Counted from the first letter of the stretch, positions 19,826-30,092 are shown. The stretch is 35,978 bases of DNA from Purshia tridentata (GCA_003254885.1 QANT01006478.1:1-35978), one strand, 5' to 3'. The notes: a model not told the origin generated them from the sequence alone. A program made the numbers and translations.

Positions 19826-20045
19826 CAAATGGTGAACAAATAACGGACAAACTGTGGACACAAACTTGTGAACATAGGTGGACAACAAGCGGCCAACAAG
19901 TGGACATAGGGTGAACAACAATTGCCGGACAGGGGGACAAAAGATGGACTAAATTGGACAAAAAGTGGACAGGGATGGATAGCCACAAATCAAAAGTTGA
20001 AAAACACATCTTTTGTGTCCACATGCTGTCCATCATTTGTCCATT
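19826..20045. repeat. 11-bp motif array inside a Ulp1-gene intron
   Basis: A run of GACAAATGGTG, GACAAACTGTG, GACAACAAGCG, GCCAACAAGTG, GACATAGGGTG, GACAAAAGATG, GACAAAAAGTG and similar units at 10-11-bp steps, followed by the opposite orientation (TGTGTCCACATGCTGTCCAT). It sits in the intron between the duplicated exon and the catalytic exon. Confidence 0.7.
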
Positions 20046-20110
20046 ATTTATTAATTTTCAAAAATGCTCGAGTACGTATCTGGATAAGGACGCTGTAGAC
20101 ATAATATTCA

Positions 20111-20434
20111 AATATTGACACTCAACACATACAGACGCTTACCGGGAAAACACAGTCAACGGTCGTCCACCTCGTACCGAAAACGTCCGGGTGATCCAAC
20201 TGCCGCCTCCGTAGCAGTAACAATGCTGTTTCTGTGTGCTGCAACACATTATTTACACCACATTTCCAAACAAATATTGACACTCAACACGTACGGACGC
20301 TTACTGGGAAAACACAATCAATGGTAAACCACTTCGTACCGAAAACGTCCGGGTGATCCAACTGCCGCCTCCGTAGCAGTAACAATGCTGTTTCTATGTG
20401 CTGCAACACATTATTTACACCACATTTCCAAACA
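20111..20434 (-). repeat. Tandem duplication of a complete exon with intron flanks (2 x 162 bp)
   Basis: Units 20111-20272 and 20273-20434 differ at few positions. Each contains the same 96-bp exon with its own acceptor (TTGCAG) and donor (GTAAGCG). The encoded segment reads LLLLRRRQLDHPDVFGT and ends in VDCVFP or IDCVFP. Because 96 is a multiple of three, including both exons would keep the reading frame. Confidence 0.85.
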
Positions 20435-21465
20435 GTGAGGCATATTAGGATCAGAATTTAATTTAATTATATGTAATTTTTTAAGTACAATGAGATTTTT
20501 AAAAAAATTAATAACGTTAGCTTACGTCTGTGCCAATCCACAATGCAGGAGTGAGGAGGTGATGCATGAACTTCCGGTCAACATTCAGACCGTTGCCAAC
20601 ATGCAGCGTTTCACTGAAACAAGTATAACATGAACCAAGCACTGAATAAAATATGCATATGCACTATATCTTTCAAATGAAAGGGAAAATGGGTGTTGCA
20701 AATGGATACCTGGGGTTTGCATCCCAATAATGGACGAAGGTGAGGAAGTCATTGATGATACCCAAAGCCTCGTATTGACCAGGAGGACTAGGCTTTACTG
20801 GCTCATGCCCCATCTTCCGCTTCGTGGAAGTATCAATAAAAGGACGACTTCAATTTATTGGCTCGCTTCTTAGTTCTAAGGCCGCGACGCCCAACGGCCA
20901 TGTTTGTCGAATATGTCGACGCAACATTTGAGCAACTAGTGATGTCAATAGAATCATCGCCTGCTGGGCCACCCTCCTCCTCGTTGTGCTCAGAGGATGC
21001 TGTACCTGTAGGATTGTCTTTCCACTTCCCAACCACCTGGCAGATTTGTTGGTAAACATGCTGCAGTAGTGTTGCAACATATAAGCGGGAGTTCTTGGGC
21101 CTCATCTGCTGCCACATATGATTTTGCTATGGTGGCAACCTCTTCCATGGGATCGGCTATGGACTCGTCAATAGAAAGCTTGACATTGTCCCGCTTCACT
21201 TCTTTAGTAGGGAGGGAGGGACCGGGGATGGTGTTTGCTCCTGCCAAGTTATGGAGTCCAAAGTCTTCAGAACCAAGCGGACCGTCATCTTCTTCATTGC
21301 AAGTGTGCACTGGCTCGTCGGTTGAGCTGCTTGTAGTGGGATTCCCATGTGGGGCCTCCCCGAGAATCTGAGGTTCATCAGACTGGGCCCTGGCTGGAGG
21401 TGCCAACATGCGCTTCACCTCAGCCAATAAACCCTTCACCTCTTGCATTTCAGCCTTCACCTCGA

Positions 21466-21671
21466 CCATCACTTCATTCCTCACTTGCATGAGGTTCCTT
21501 TGAAACCTCTCAAAAAATGCCTCCATCAACGCGACCTAGGAAAGCAATTAACCCGTCAGGTCAGTACTCGGCCATCACTTCATTCCTCACTTGCATGAGG
21601 TTCCTTTGAAACCTCTCAGAAAATGCCTCCATCAACGCGACCTAGGAAAGCAATTAACTCGTCAGGTCAGT
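21466..21671 (-). repeat. 106-bp tandem duplication over a splice acceptor
   Basis: CCATCACTTCATTCCTCACT occurs at 21466 and again at 21572. About 100 bp are nearly identical. Each unit contains the acceptor CCTAG and the first codons of the exon (VALMEAFFERFQRNLMQV on the minus strand), so this is a recent duplication that created a second possible acceptor. Confidence 0.85.
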
Positions 21672-22359
21672 TAAAACGATAAACAATCAACTTTTTCAAA
21701 ACCTATAGACAACACCAAGTAGTGTACGGGCAGCAGACACATCATGGACAAGCCAGAAGGAGTAGCCAGAAAAGCCATAGAATGTGTCCACCATTTGTCT
21801 ACTCTTTCTACATCACGTGTCCACTGCTTGTAAACAAGCACAGTGTGACAGATTATAAACTGTAAAATGTAGTGCTTTAAAATGGAAACCTGAAAAGGTT
21901 AACCATAGTGGTTAATCCAAGAAAGTTGAAATGATAGCCTAATCAGTAACAAAACACTCTAGCTATATTCAGCCCCTGCATTTCAGATTCACAGGGTGAT
22001 TTCACTAAATATATAGAAATTCAGGCTTATAAGAGTGGAGTCTCGCGCCTGGTTAGGGACCGTGGGGTGCGAAGCATTGGCAGCGGACGTTGTTCCACCT
22101 ACTGCTTCGTTGTTTTCAGCATTCAACCTTTGCTCTTCAAGGTCAGGCTCATTCCATCTCCGATCCCAATATGCGGCAGACTTCTCCTGTGCTAAGGGCT
22201 CAATCACATGCAGGTCCAAGTCTTCCTGCAAACCCAAAGAACACTGCATTAGCTTCCTTATCTGACAATCAAGCATATGAAAGTTGCAACCCAGCAATTA
22301 AGATAGAAAAAATTATATTCACATGTTTTGGATAAACTGCAGCATGTTCAAACAGACAC

Positions 22360-22480
22360 ATGCAAGCAATCAGTCCATTAGAAGAGAAGTGCTACCATTT
22401 TATAAAGTGTGTGGACGAGGACAAACTGTCGACAGAGTGCAAACAATGTGTCGTTGAACAAGAGCAAAAGTTTCGACACT
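22360..22480. repeat. Motif patch in an intron
   Basis: GTGTGGACGAGGACAAACTG followed by TCGACAGAGTGCAAACAATG near 22410-22450 shows three to four units at 11-bp spacing, within an intron of the right DUF1985/Ulp1 gene. Confidence 0.5.
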
Positions 22481-24143
22481 TCATTTGTCACTGCACCATC
22501 AAACTATGTATATATACACAAATTATATCTGCTATATGGCATTATATAAGCAAAATTTATATAAATCAATATTCTGAAACCAAAATAGCCTTAATTACTG
22601 TTTAGGCCGATTCATTAATATAGATTCCATTCGCATGGAACAAACTCATTCATTCAATTAATCTGATTCTTTGAGTGGTTAGCAACACTGAGCCAAAAAA
22701 TTGATTAACCCACCCTTGGGTGCCATATAAGCAACTTACCAAGTAAGATTAGAGCCAATTGCACATTGATGAAAGATTTATTTTACTATTAGGCAATGTA
22801 GTCTCTAAATTTATCTTAATAGGCAGATTTTTCGATCATACGACTCCCAAAAAAATAAATCAGATCGATTAAAAACCTAAATGAAAACAGAAGCATGTAA
22901 TAATTAATTGAAACCAAAACCGTTACCAAGTACGACAAATCAACCAACCGCAGGTATAATAATAAATAGTTGCAAACCAAACAAATATCGAATTAGCTTC
23001 ATTTTCTGACATTAAAGCATAGGCTATGAGGTGCACGTGTGTCATAGCTTACCTCATCAAATATAAGCACACTGGTCATCAGCTGCTTAAAGGACATGCC
23101 ACCAAAGTTTCGCCACGGCAAAATGCGGGGAAGAGCGTCACTTGAAACCCTAATAGCATCACCGGCAGAGGACAAGCTGGGAAGACATTCATAAGCCCAA
23201 ACCTAGGAGATAAAACACCAGTGGTATCAGAGCATGTTCGACAATTTTACAATACATCACAATCAGACCACGCGGCAAAAACAAGTAAATGTACTAACTC
23301 GTTACCTACAGTGCTAAAGGGAAGCCAGTCAGTTCGTAATCAATCGATTTTTTCCCTTCACGCTCAGCCCTTTCATATCGATATTGGAAATTTAGAAGTC
23401 TAAATGCCTCCATCGTCGAACCATAGGAAACTGTACCCCAAGGGAAATTACAAAAATCTTCCACTTTCTTAACAAGCTTTAGGAACCAGAGGTCGATCAT
23501 GTTGCTCTTTTGTTTTCCCACCAAGACAAAGTTTAAAAAATACAGCAGCCCAAACCTATATCTATCCTCGCTGTCTTATCAGGAATGAAACACTACATCT
23601 AGCTCATTCCTGGTCACGGCCTTTCGGTTGGGGAAATATGTTGCCTTCAGACGACAGGCTTCGTTCATCTCTTCCACTGTTGGGTAACTCTTGAAGTCTA
23701 TTTTCGGTTGCGGCCCAAAAGAAGGGCCCGTTATAAGGGCAAACTCTCTCTTCCCAAACCGCACAACATGCCGGTTCTAAAAGCATCATGACCATGCCAC
23801 CGCTGTGGTCATCTTCACAGTGCGCCTGCCGAAGCAGCAACTGGTGCACAAGTGGTGCACTGAACGTAAACCAGTCCTCAACAGCAAGGAAGTCGCCAAA
23901 ACAACTGCCATAGAATCTATCCATTTCTTCAGCTGTGAACCTGTCCCTTAATGTTCGGATGCCCTCGGTAAGCAGTGACTGACAATTGATCCTGGCAGAG
24001 TGCGGAGGGCATTTGCAGTTCTATTCATACTTCGACCCACCCAACATCTGAAAAGGTGTGGACAAACATTAATTTGCAGACATGGTGTAGCCAATCTGTA
24101 AACAAATTGTGGACAAAATTGAAAAACTTTCTGACTATTTGCA

Positions 24144-24307
24144 GACAATGTGTAAACAATAGGTAGACAATGGGTGGAAGATATCTAGACAATGAAAGGA
24201 CAATGTGTGGACAATGTGTGGACAATGTGTTGACAATGTGCAGACAATGTGTGGACAATGTGTGGACAATGTGCGGACAATGTGTGGACAATGTGTGGAC
24301 AGGATTC
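24144..24307 (+). repeat. Fourteen-unit 11-bp repeat array beside the right TIR
   Basis: Units begin at 24144, 24155, 24166, 24177, 24188, 24199 and then every 11 bp to about 24298. The consensus is GACAATGTGTG. The last nine units are nearly identical; the first five are degenerate but stay in strict 11-bp phase. The array lies about 100-260 bp upstream of the right DUF1985 start (24047, minus strand). It is the clearest example of the motif found throughout the element. Confidence 0.95.
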
Positions 24308-24783
24308 CAATACTTGCACTACTACAAAAAAGCTCATATATATGAGTAATTTACCGATATCTAATGGGTAAAAATTTCGAGATAGGATTGNTCCTACAGA
24401 AAGTACGGTACGGATTTAGGGGAGATAACAACATTGGATTATTTGAAAAATTATCTAACAACTCAATTATTTTGGCTTGCATCTTCCTTGAAATCATGTA
24501 CTATATCCTACAAGATAAGCCAGATTATCCATTACCAAAATGGACTGATTTATATACCAATCTGTGGATAAACCAAAACAATGCCATATATGTACATACT
24601 GCCATAAATTGTACAAGAAAAGAACATATTTGTATATCCTGCTAAGTTTAATCCCATTTTCAAATATGATGCCAAGCAACAAACTTGTTTTTTTCAGGTT
24701 CTATCAGTTAAACACCAACTTCTCAAACAAAAAAGAAAAGCCCCAAAACAGAAAAAACCCCAAAACAGAAAAACCCCAAATGA
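24308..24783. other. Sub-terminal non-coding DNA of the right arm
   Basis: No gene. 24400-24512 matches the left arm near 853-955 in inverted orientation. One undetermined base (N) is at 24391. A repeated CCCCAAAACAGAAAAA word lies near 24742-24775 directly beside the TIR. Confidence 0.5.
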
Positions 24784-25285
24784 GAGTCCCAGTGAACTCT
24801 CCACAAAACATCCACTCTTCCAACCCAAAACTCGAACTCAAATGCAACAACAACATATATGAAGTTCAAAAAACTGACCTTCCCGCCGAAAATCAGCAGA
24901 ACCACTTTTGGGTATGGCGGCCTTCAGCTGGCGATGGACCTCTGGCGCACGGGAGACGGGGAACGGCAGGAACGCTCGGCTCTGATGTCAACGTCGGTCT
25001 TCCTCGTCGCTGGTTTCTCGGCCCTCTGGTTCATACACTGTTCGCAAGCTCTCACACAAGCTACAGTTTGGTTTGGAAGCTAACTGGAATAGTGCGAGGT
25101 TACAGAAGTTAGAGGAGGTAACGGGTGTGGAGTGGAAGTTAACAGAGGTGGAGATGGACGTTAGTGGGTGGGGTGGGGGTATATTTGTCCAGATTTGGGA
25201 CAAAAAGTTAGAAAAGTCAGAAAATTTTTGTAGGGTGTAAAAAAGTCCTTTTGGTATTTATTTGGGTTATTTGAGGCAATTTCCC
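24784..25285 (-). repeat. Right terminal inverted repeat of the giant MULE
   Basis: Read on the minus strand it begins GGGAAATTGCCTCAAATAA and follows the left TIR through CCCCCACCCCACCCACTAAC, CGTGCGCCAGAGGTCCATCG, GGCCGCCATACCCAAAAGTG and GATGTTTTGTGGAGAGTTCA. It is shorter than the left TIR because the left one holds an insertion near 240-310 and a longer GTT tract. Confidence 0.85.
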
Positions 25286-25579
25286 TTTTTTAATTAAGTC
25301 CAACAGCTTTTGCATTTTCATGATATTTATAAGCCTGCATATTATATATTGGGTAATGCTTGCGTCTTCCTCCTTTCCTAAAAATTCATGCAAAGATCAT
25401 CTTTTTACCATGCCGGCTAAAAATCAAAATTGTTCTATTTTTAAACCACATATTAGAGATCATCTTTGTTAAAAATTAACTCAATCTAAAATAGTTTAGT
25501 TATATAACTGTTAGTGAATACATAGACAATTTGTAAATAAAGATTGAATTTTTTGACCAAACCGTGTATTTATTCGTTA
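25286..25579. other. Flank between MULE and solo LTR
   Basis: AT-rich DNA without a recognised gene or repeat. Confidence 0.4.
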
Positions 25580-25584
25580 ATAGT

Positions 25585-26066
25585 TGATGTAGAACAGTTG
25601 ACAGTGAGTTTCAAAGAGCAGTTGGAACATCAAAACTCATGGAAAAGCAAAATTTGATTTTTACTATTCATTCAGAGGGACTCCAGAGTCTGAATATGGT
25701 TGATTTATATATCAAATAGAAAAGAATCGCGAGACGAATGCAACTCACTGCTTTGATATGACTAATGGGGTTTTTTGAGCATCCGGGGTCGTTTTGAGCC
25801 TCAAAACTGCTTTTAAGGTTTTGGACTATTTTATTTGATTCTGTCTTTATTTTATTTGGGTTCGTTTTGGCCCATGGGCCTTATTTATGTGATCGTTTTG
25901 ACTTAGGACTGCTGGAAACGTATTTAAGGATTTTTCTAAGTTGTTTTTGGGACTTTTTAGATAATTTATTCAATAAACTTAAGTTTTCTCTCAATTCTTC
26001 TAATGGATTCCAAAAATTATCCTTGCTAGGGCTACGCTGGTAACCATTGTGACTTCCGCTACATCA
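25585..26066 (+). mobile_element. Solo LTR of a Ty3/gypsy element
   Basis: The 482-bp sequence begins TGATGTAG and ends CTACATCA, a perfect 8-bp inverted end pair. It is flanked by the 5-bp direct repeat ATAGT (25580-25584 and 26067-26071). It aligns with the LTR at 29690-30078 through TTTTGGACTATTTTATTT, GGCCCATGGGCCTTA and the AATAAA-type poly(A) signal near 25972. TATTTAAGG near 25921 is a possible TATA element. No internal domain is present, so it arose by LTR-LTR recombination. Confidence 0.9.
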
Positions 26067-26071
26067 ATAGT

Positions 26072-26907
26072 TATACAATTAAACGATTTTTAATTGAGTT
26101 GATATTTTTACAGAAATGATCTTTCATAAAAATAAAACGGTTCAATTTGAGCTGACATGACAAAAAAAGTGATTTTTGAGGATGGAGGACAAGCAAGGAC
26201 CCAAGTGTTACCCTTATATATACACGCAATATAATTAGCATATATATAGTCAAATAAATGTTCATATATAGATAGATATGAGTTCGCCTATCTAAAACAA
26301 GCTTTATTTCCTAGTTTGATTTGCTTACTACATTTATCTTTCTGCTAACAATTTCAAGTACGACCACCACAAAACTGTAAATATCAGCTTTAGTAATTGC
26401 ATTTCCTTGAAATTACTTGGGCGCCATATATCCTCTGTGTTAATTACAAGAAACATTCATTTAACAACACGAACACAGCTTAATTTACATGAGATGCAAT
26501 ATATATGCAGCAAAACCCACTAGTTATTCCCTTACCATGCAAACCAAAATATTCACTACTCATTCAATTAAAAAGTCCAAGAAGGAAACTTAAGTTCAAA
26601 CTGTACATATATGCCTGAAAATTTGTGAAATAACAATTGCTCTGTCGAGTGCGCATTATACACACCTCATATCACATGAAATCTATAATATAGCTTAATT
26701 CTTTCAATGTTTTTTATAAATGTTGTAGATAATTTGTTAAATTAGCATATAGTAAATTTTTATTCAAAATTTTCATTGTTTGATAGCAATTTCCGTTGTT
26801 TTGGTCTAAACCCTAGCGAAATCGAAATTTGGTCAAAATTTTTGTCGAAATTTCCATCGAAATTTCCACTGAAATAGAAATTACATTCCTTGGTTGTTGC
26901 AATTATG
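26072..26907. other. No gene seen
   Basis: AT-rich DNA with short ATATAT tracts and GAAATTTCC-type words near 26820-26880. No coding signal, hairpin or recognised repeat. Confidence 0.4.
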
Positions 26908-27508
26908 TTAGGCCCTGTTTGTTTGGACGTAATCTAGAACCGTAATGGGATTGGAATTCCATTTCGTTTAAAAAGGGTGTTTGGTTGCACTTAACCTTGG
27001 AAAGGAAACAGATAAAATTGAAATTGACTGGAGTCAAATTACTGAAAACAAGCGTAATAGCAATATCAGGAGGGGGTGGTATTGTGATTACATCCAATAA
27101 CATGGAATGAAAAATTACATTTATTGCCCCTACTTATTACCCGGCAAATATCAACAAGTATCAAAAGAAAATTTCCAAAATATTGATAGCCCTCTTAGAC
27201 ATTCTTTCTTCCTCAAAGCTTTTGCCGCCAAAGTTCTTGCGGTTGGTTGTCGATTGAGTCTGTCTACACAAAAAAGCAAGTATGGCTTCTTAATTACTTG
27301 TTTGTTTTATTTTCTTAAGTTTTGCTGCAACGTGGTCTTACTTTTGGAGTATTTTGTTTCTTCTTAACTTTAACTATAAACTTGCTTTATTTCCTTTTGG
27401 GTTATTTTTTGTTTCTTCTGCACATTGTACTGTGACATGCTTTGATGGAGAAAGAGAATATGATTTACATACCCTCTCTCTCTCTCACATACTTAGTAGT
27501 TAAATCAT

Positions 27509-27690
27509 CAAATATATATATATATATATTAGTTCTTTTTACAGTTTTGGTATATACTATAATAATATCTATATATTAATCGGCATTGATGACTTAATTG
27601 AAGCTTTGATGTTTGATTGGTGGTATATAGCTTTGGTGTTCATTGAATTAAATAAAAACTTACACATAACATATATATATATATATATGA
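27509..27690. repeat. (AT)n microsatellites in the PIF 5' region
   Basis: AT runs at about 27511-27529 and 27671-27689, and a CT run near 27473-27487, in the leader or first intron upstream of the transposase ATG. Confidence 0.8.
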
Positions 27691-27944
27691 CTAAGTTTTT
27701 ATTTAATTCATATTAATTTATCTCATTTAGTATTCTTTTATATTTGATCATGATTCTGATTAGCAATAAAGTTAAAATTTTCCTTCAACCTGTCCTTGTT
27801 TAGCCTTTTGGCCTTTTTTCATATTGTCTATAGTGAACTCAATTTTAGCAAGGTTATTTAATTTAGTTCAATGGTTTTGTGGTTCAATTTTATTACTTTT
27901 ATTAGTTGCTTATTAGGTTGTTATTTTGATTTTTTATTGCAGCC

Positions 27945-29298
27945 ATGGCACGTAGGATATTAGACAGAAGAGAGAAAATAATGGTTGCACTACCGATTAT
28001 GATGAATATATTTAACCTCATGTGCATGATGTATCATATTGTAGAGAGACATTATAGAAAATACTTATTGAAGGAGCAACCTGCTAATAGAGTTTTCTTA
28101 CAGAATGACCATCTTAGTTGAATGATTTACAGAAACGATTTGACATGCATCGAGCAATTAAGAATGGATAGGCATACTTTTAATAAGTTGTGCTCAATGC
28201 TTCGTACTACTGGGAAATTAAAAGATTCAAGGCATGTTAGCGTAGATGAAATGGTTGCAATGTTCCTACATATTCTTGCACATCATGTAAAAAATAGGGT
28301 GATAAAGTTTCGTTTTGTGAGATCTGGCGAGACTATTAGTAGGCACTTTAATGCAGTATTGAATGCAGTCCTCCAATTACATACAAGCCTATTAAAATCA
28401 CCTGATCCAATTTCTAATAACTCCACGGATGAGATGGAAATGGTTTAAGATATATAATATTGTCTTAGATTAATTTTCTTAATTATTTTTATTTTGAACT
28501 TGTAATAATTTAATCTTTTTACCTTCATAGAATTGTTTAGGAGTGTTAGATGGTACTTACATTAGAATGAATGTGCCTGAGGCAGACAAGGCTAGATATC
28601 GAACTAGAAAGAATGAAATTGCAACAAATGTCTTAGGAGTTTGCTCCCATGACATGCAATTTATATATGTTTGGCCGGGTTGGGAGGGCTTAGCAGCTGA
28701 TTCTCGAGTTCTTTGAGATGCTATGAGTAGGAGAAATGGTTTAAAAGTTCCAAATGGTAAGCTATACTTCTAAATTTTATCCTTTTTTTTTCTCACTATT
28801 TAACAAATTTTACAATTGCATATAATAAAATTTGAGACTATTATTTTAGGTTACTACTACCTGGTGGATGCTGGATATACAAATGGAAATGGGTTTCTTG
28901 CCCCATACAGAGGGCAACGATATCATTTGAATGAGTGGAGAGAGGGACACACCCCAACTACTCATGAAGAATTTTATAACATGAAACATTCTGCTGCTAG
29001 AAATGTTATTGAACGATGTTTCGGTTTGCTTAAACTTCGTTGAGCAATTCTTAGGAGTCCTTCTTACTATTCTGTTAAAAACCCAGTGTAAAATAATTAT
29101 TGCTTGGTGTCTACTTCACAATCATATAAGAAAGGAGATGCATGTGGATCCATTAGGGAATGAATTGCATGAGGAACATGTCCATGAGGTTTAAGGCCTA
29201 TAACTGTCGTTGAACCATCTGACCAGTGGAGTGCTTGGAGGACAAATTTAGCAATAAACATGTTCAATGAGTGGAGGGCTAATAGGCTAGTTGGTTGA
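27945..29298 (+). pseudogene. PIF/Harbinger (HARBI1-like) DDE transposase, broken
   Basis: Exon 1 is 27945 to about 28442: MARRILDRREKI, an in-frame TGA at 28119, then EQLRMDRHTFNKLC and VSVDEMVAMFLHILAHHVKN. Exon 2 is 28531-28756, with acceptor TTCATAG and donor GTAAGC. It holds the first Asp in VLDGTYIRM (28549) and [18 protein letters not shown], and has TGA 28714 in place of a probable CGA. Exon 3 starts at 28850 with the second Asp in LVDAGYTNG (28867) and Glu in NVIERCFGLLK (29011). TGA 29041 and a one-base frameshift near 29080 follow, then IIIAWCLLHNHIRKEM. The C-terminus SDQWSAWRTNLAINMF ends at TGA 29296-29298. The order of DDE motifs and introns fits the family, which inserts at TWA targets. 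Three in-frame stops and a frameshift make it inactive. Confidence 0.9.
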
Positions 29299-29523
29299 AA
29301 AACTTGTATTAATAATTATTGCATCAACTTAATGTCATTGCTTAGTAGTTTAAATAAAATACATTATGACACATTTATATTTTATGGTTATTCTAATTAG
29401 TTGAGTTTATGTGACTTTATTTATTATTTGCAATGGTTTTATTTGTGGAGTGAAGTTGGATATTTTCTTTTTATAATATTTATTGTTTTTTAGTTTTTTG
29501 GATTATAACTTCTTATTTATAGG

Positions 29524-29668
29524 ATGAATTCTCAAACAAATGATCAACAAAGGGGAAGGGGAAAAAACAAGCATGTGTGGACAACAACAAAGGATGAAAA
29601 ACTAGTTGAATTTTTGGTAGAGTTATGTGTTTTAGGTAAAATGAAATCTGACAATGGGTTCAAAGGGA
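29524..29668 (+). pseudogene. Truncated Myb/SANT-like second ORF of the PIF element
   Basis: ATG 29524 gives MNSQTNDQQRGRGKNKHVWT followed by KDEKLVEFLVELCVLGKM and SDNGFKG. This is the start of the Myb/SANT-like protein that accompanies PIF/Harbinger transposases and binds the element ends. The open frame continues to 29775, but after about 29668 it reads through LTR sequence, so only about 48 residues are authentic. Confidence 0.75.
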
Positions 29669-29689
29669 AATTATTTCTACTAGACTTTG

Positions 29690-30078
29690 CTCCAGAGCCC
29701 GAATATAGTCAATTTACATATCAAATCGAAGGGAATCGCGCCATGATTCCAACTCACTACAAAAGTAGTGACTAATAGGCCTTTTTAGCCTTCCGAGGTC
29801 GTTTAGGGCCTCAAGACTGCGTTTGAAGTTTTGGACTATTTTATTTATTTTTCGTTTTATTTTATTCAGGTTTGTTTCGGCCCATAGGCCTTAATTATGA
29901 GTTTTTTTAGCCCTAGGATTTCCTATAAACGTACTTAAGGGTTTTTCCTAAGTTGAGTTGGGACTTTTTGACAATTATTGAATAAATATTGAGTTTTCTC
30001 TCAATTTTCCTGGTGGATTCCAGATTTCTTGTTCCTTTAGGTTTACGCTTGTAAATCTTGGTCTCTTGCGCTGCATCA
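29690..30078 (+). mobile_element. 5' LTR of a Ty3/gypsy element, truncated at its start
   Basis: Aligns with the solo LTR at 25585-26066 from CTCCAGAGCCCGAATATAG to its end CTGCATCA, but the first 80 or so bases (beginning TGATGTAG) are missing or unrecognisable. The boundary with PIF sequence lies between about 29665 and 29690. A poly(A)-type AATAAA lies near 29970. The primer-binding site follows two bases after the LTR end. Confidence 0.8.
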
Positions 30079-30080
30079 AG

Positions 30081-30092
30081 TGGTATCCGAGC
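30081..30092 (+). other. Primer-binding site (initiator Met tRNA type)
   Basis: TGGTATCCGAGC, two bases after the LTR end. The common plant form complementary to the initiator Met tRNA 3' end is TGGTATCAGAGC; this copy has one mismatch. Confidence 0.8.

Larger units (their letters stand above)
18848..24047 (-). pseudogene. DUF1985/Ulp1-like (C48) cysteine protease gene, right copy
   Basis: Multi-exon gene on the minus strand. Exon 1 is 24047-23306 (DUF1985; FTFSAPLVHQLLLRQAHCED, NFPWGTVSYGSTM), with an early TAG, a frameshift near 23770, a TGA-TAA pair near 23575 and TAG at its very end where the left copy has CAG. Exon 2 is 23202-23053 (VWAYECLPSLSSAGDA...FDE, donor GTAAGC) and exon 3 begins at 22226 (EDLDLHVIEPLAQEKSAAYW). 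The middle exon 21535-20710 is acidic with a coiled coil near its start and one frameshift. Next come 20613-20526, a duplicated 96-bp exon (20400-20305 and 20238-20143), the catalytic exon 19415-19071 and the last exon 18943-18848. The Ulp1 residues are present: His in GKHWCDVAIDL (near 19295), Asp in LYVYDSN (near 19258) and Cys in GDCGIFTVKF (18937-18935). Ulp1-type enzymes cleave SUMO or SUMO conjugates; the role in MULEs is unproven. Confidence 0.85.
87..25285. mobile_element. Giant Mutator-like element (MULE), about 25.2 kb, with long TIRs
   Basis: The left end begins GGGAAACTGCCTCAAATAA. The right end, read on the minus strand, begins GGGAAATTGCCTCAAATAA. The two ends stay alignable for 500-580 bp. 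Inside are a MuDR-type transposase (8553-11184), two DUF1985/Ulp1-like genes in inverted orientation just inside each TIR, and three small accessory ORFs. DUF1985-Ulp1 genes carried beside a mudrA-type transposase are known from plant MULEs such as Kaonashi-type and VANDAL elements. Long TIRs, a gene on each arm and 25 kb of length make this copy unusual. No target-site duplication could be recognised. All genes except some exons are broken, so the copy is probably non-autonomous now. Other elements are nested in it (4.7-6.65 kb, 12.15-13.1 kb, 14.4 kb, 16.9 kb). Alternatively, two related MULEs may have been joined. Confidence 0.8.
26911..29668 (+). mobile_element. PIF/Harbinger-like DNA transposon, 3' end lost
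   Basis: The left end GGCCCTGTTTGTTTGGACGT is a typical PIF/Harbinger terminal sequence and is preceded by TTA (26908-26910), the usual 3-bp target. Inside are a DDE transposase with two introns (27945-29298) and a second ORF with a Myb/SANT-like start (29524 onward), both on the plus strand. The second ORF and the right TIR are cut off near 29668, where Ty3/gypsy LTR sequence begins. Confidence 0.85.

Noticed and set aside
24198..24310. CRISPR-like array at the 11-bp repeats
   Set aside because: Units are contiguous with no spacers, and the DNA is eukaryotic.
72..25300. Target-site duplication for the giant MULE
   Set aside because: The nine bases outside either TIR do not match under any boundary within a few bases, and the left flank is a poly-A run that could give false matches.
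27107..27367. 86-codon plus-strand frame MKNYIYCPYLL
   Set aside because: It lies in the PIF leader or first intron, has no recognised motif and is not in frame with the transposase exons.
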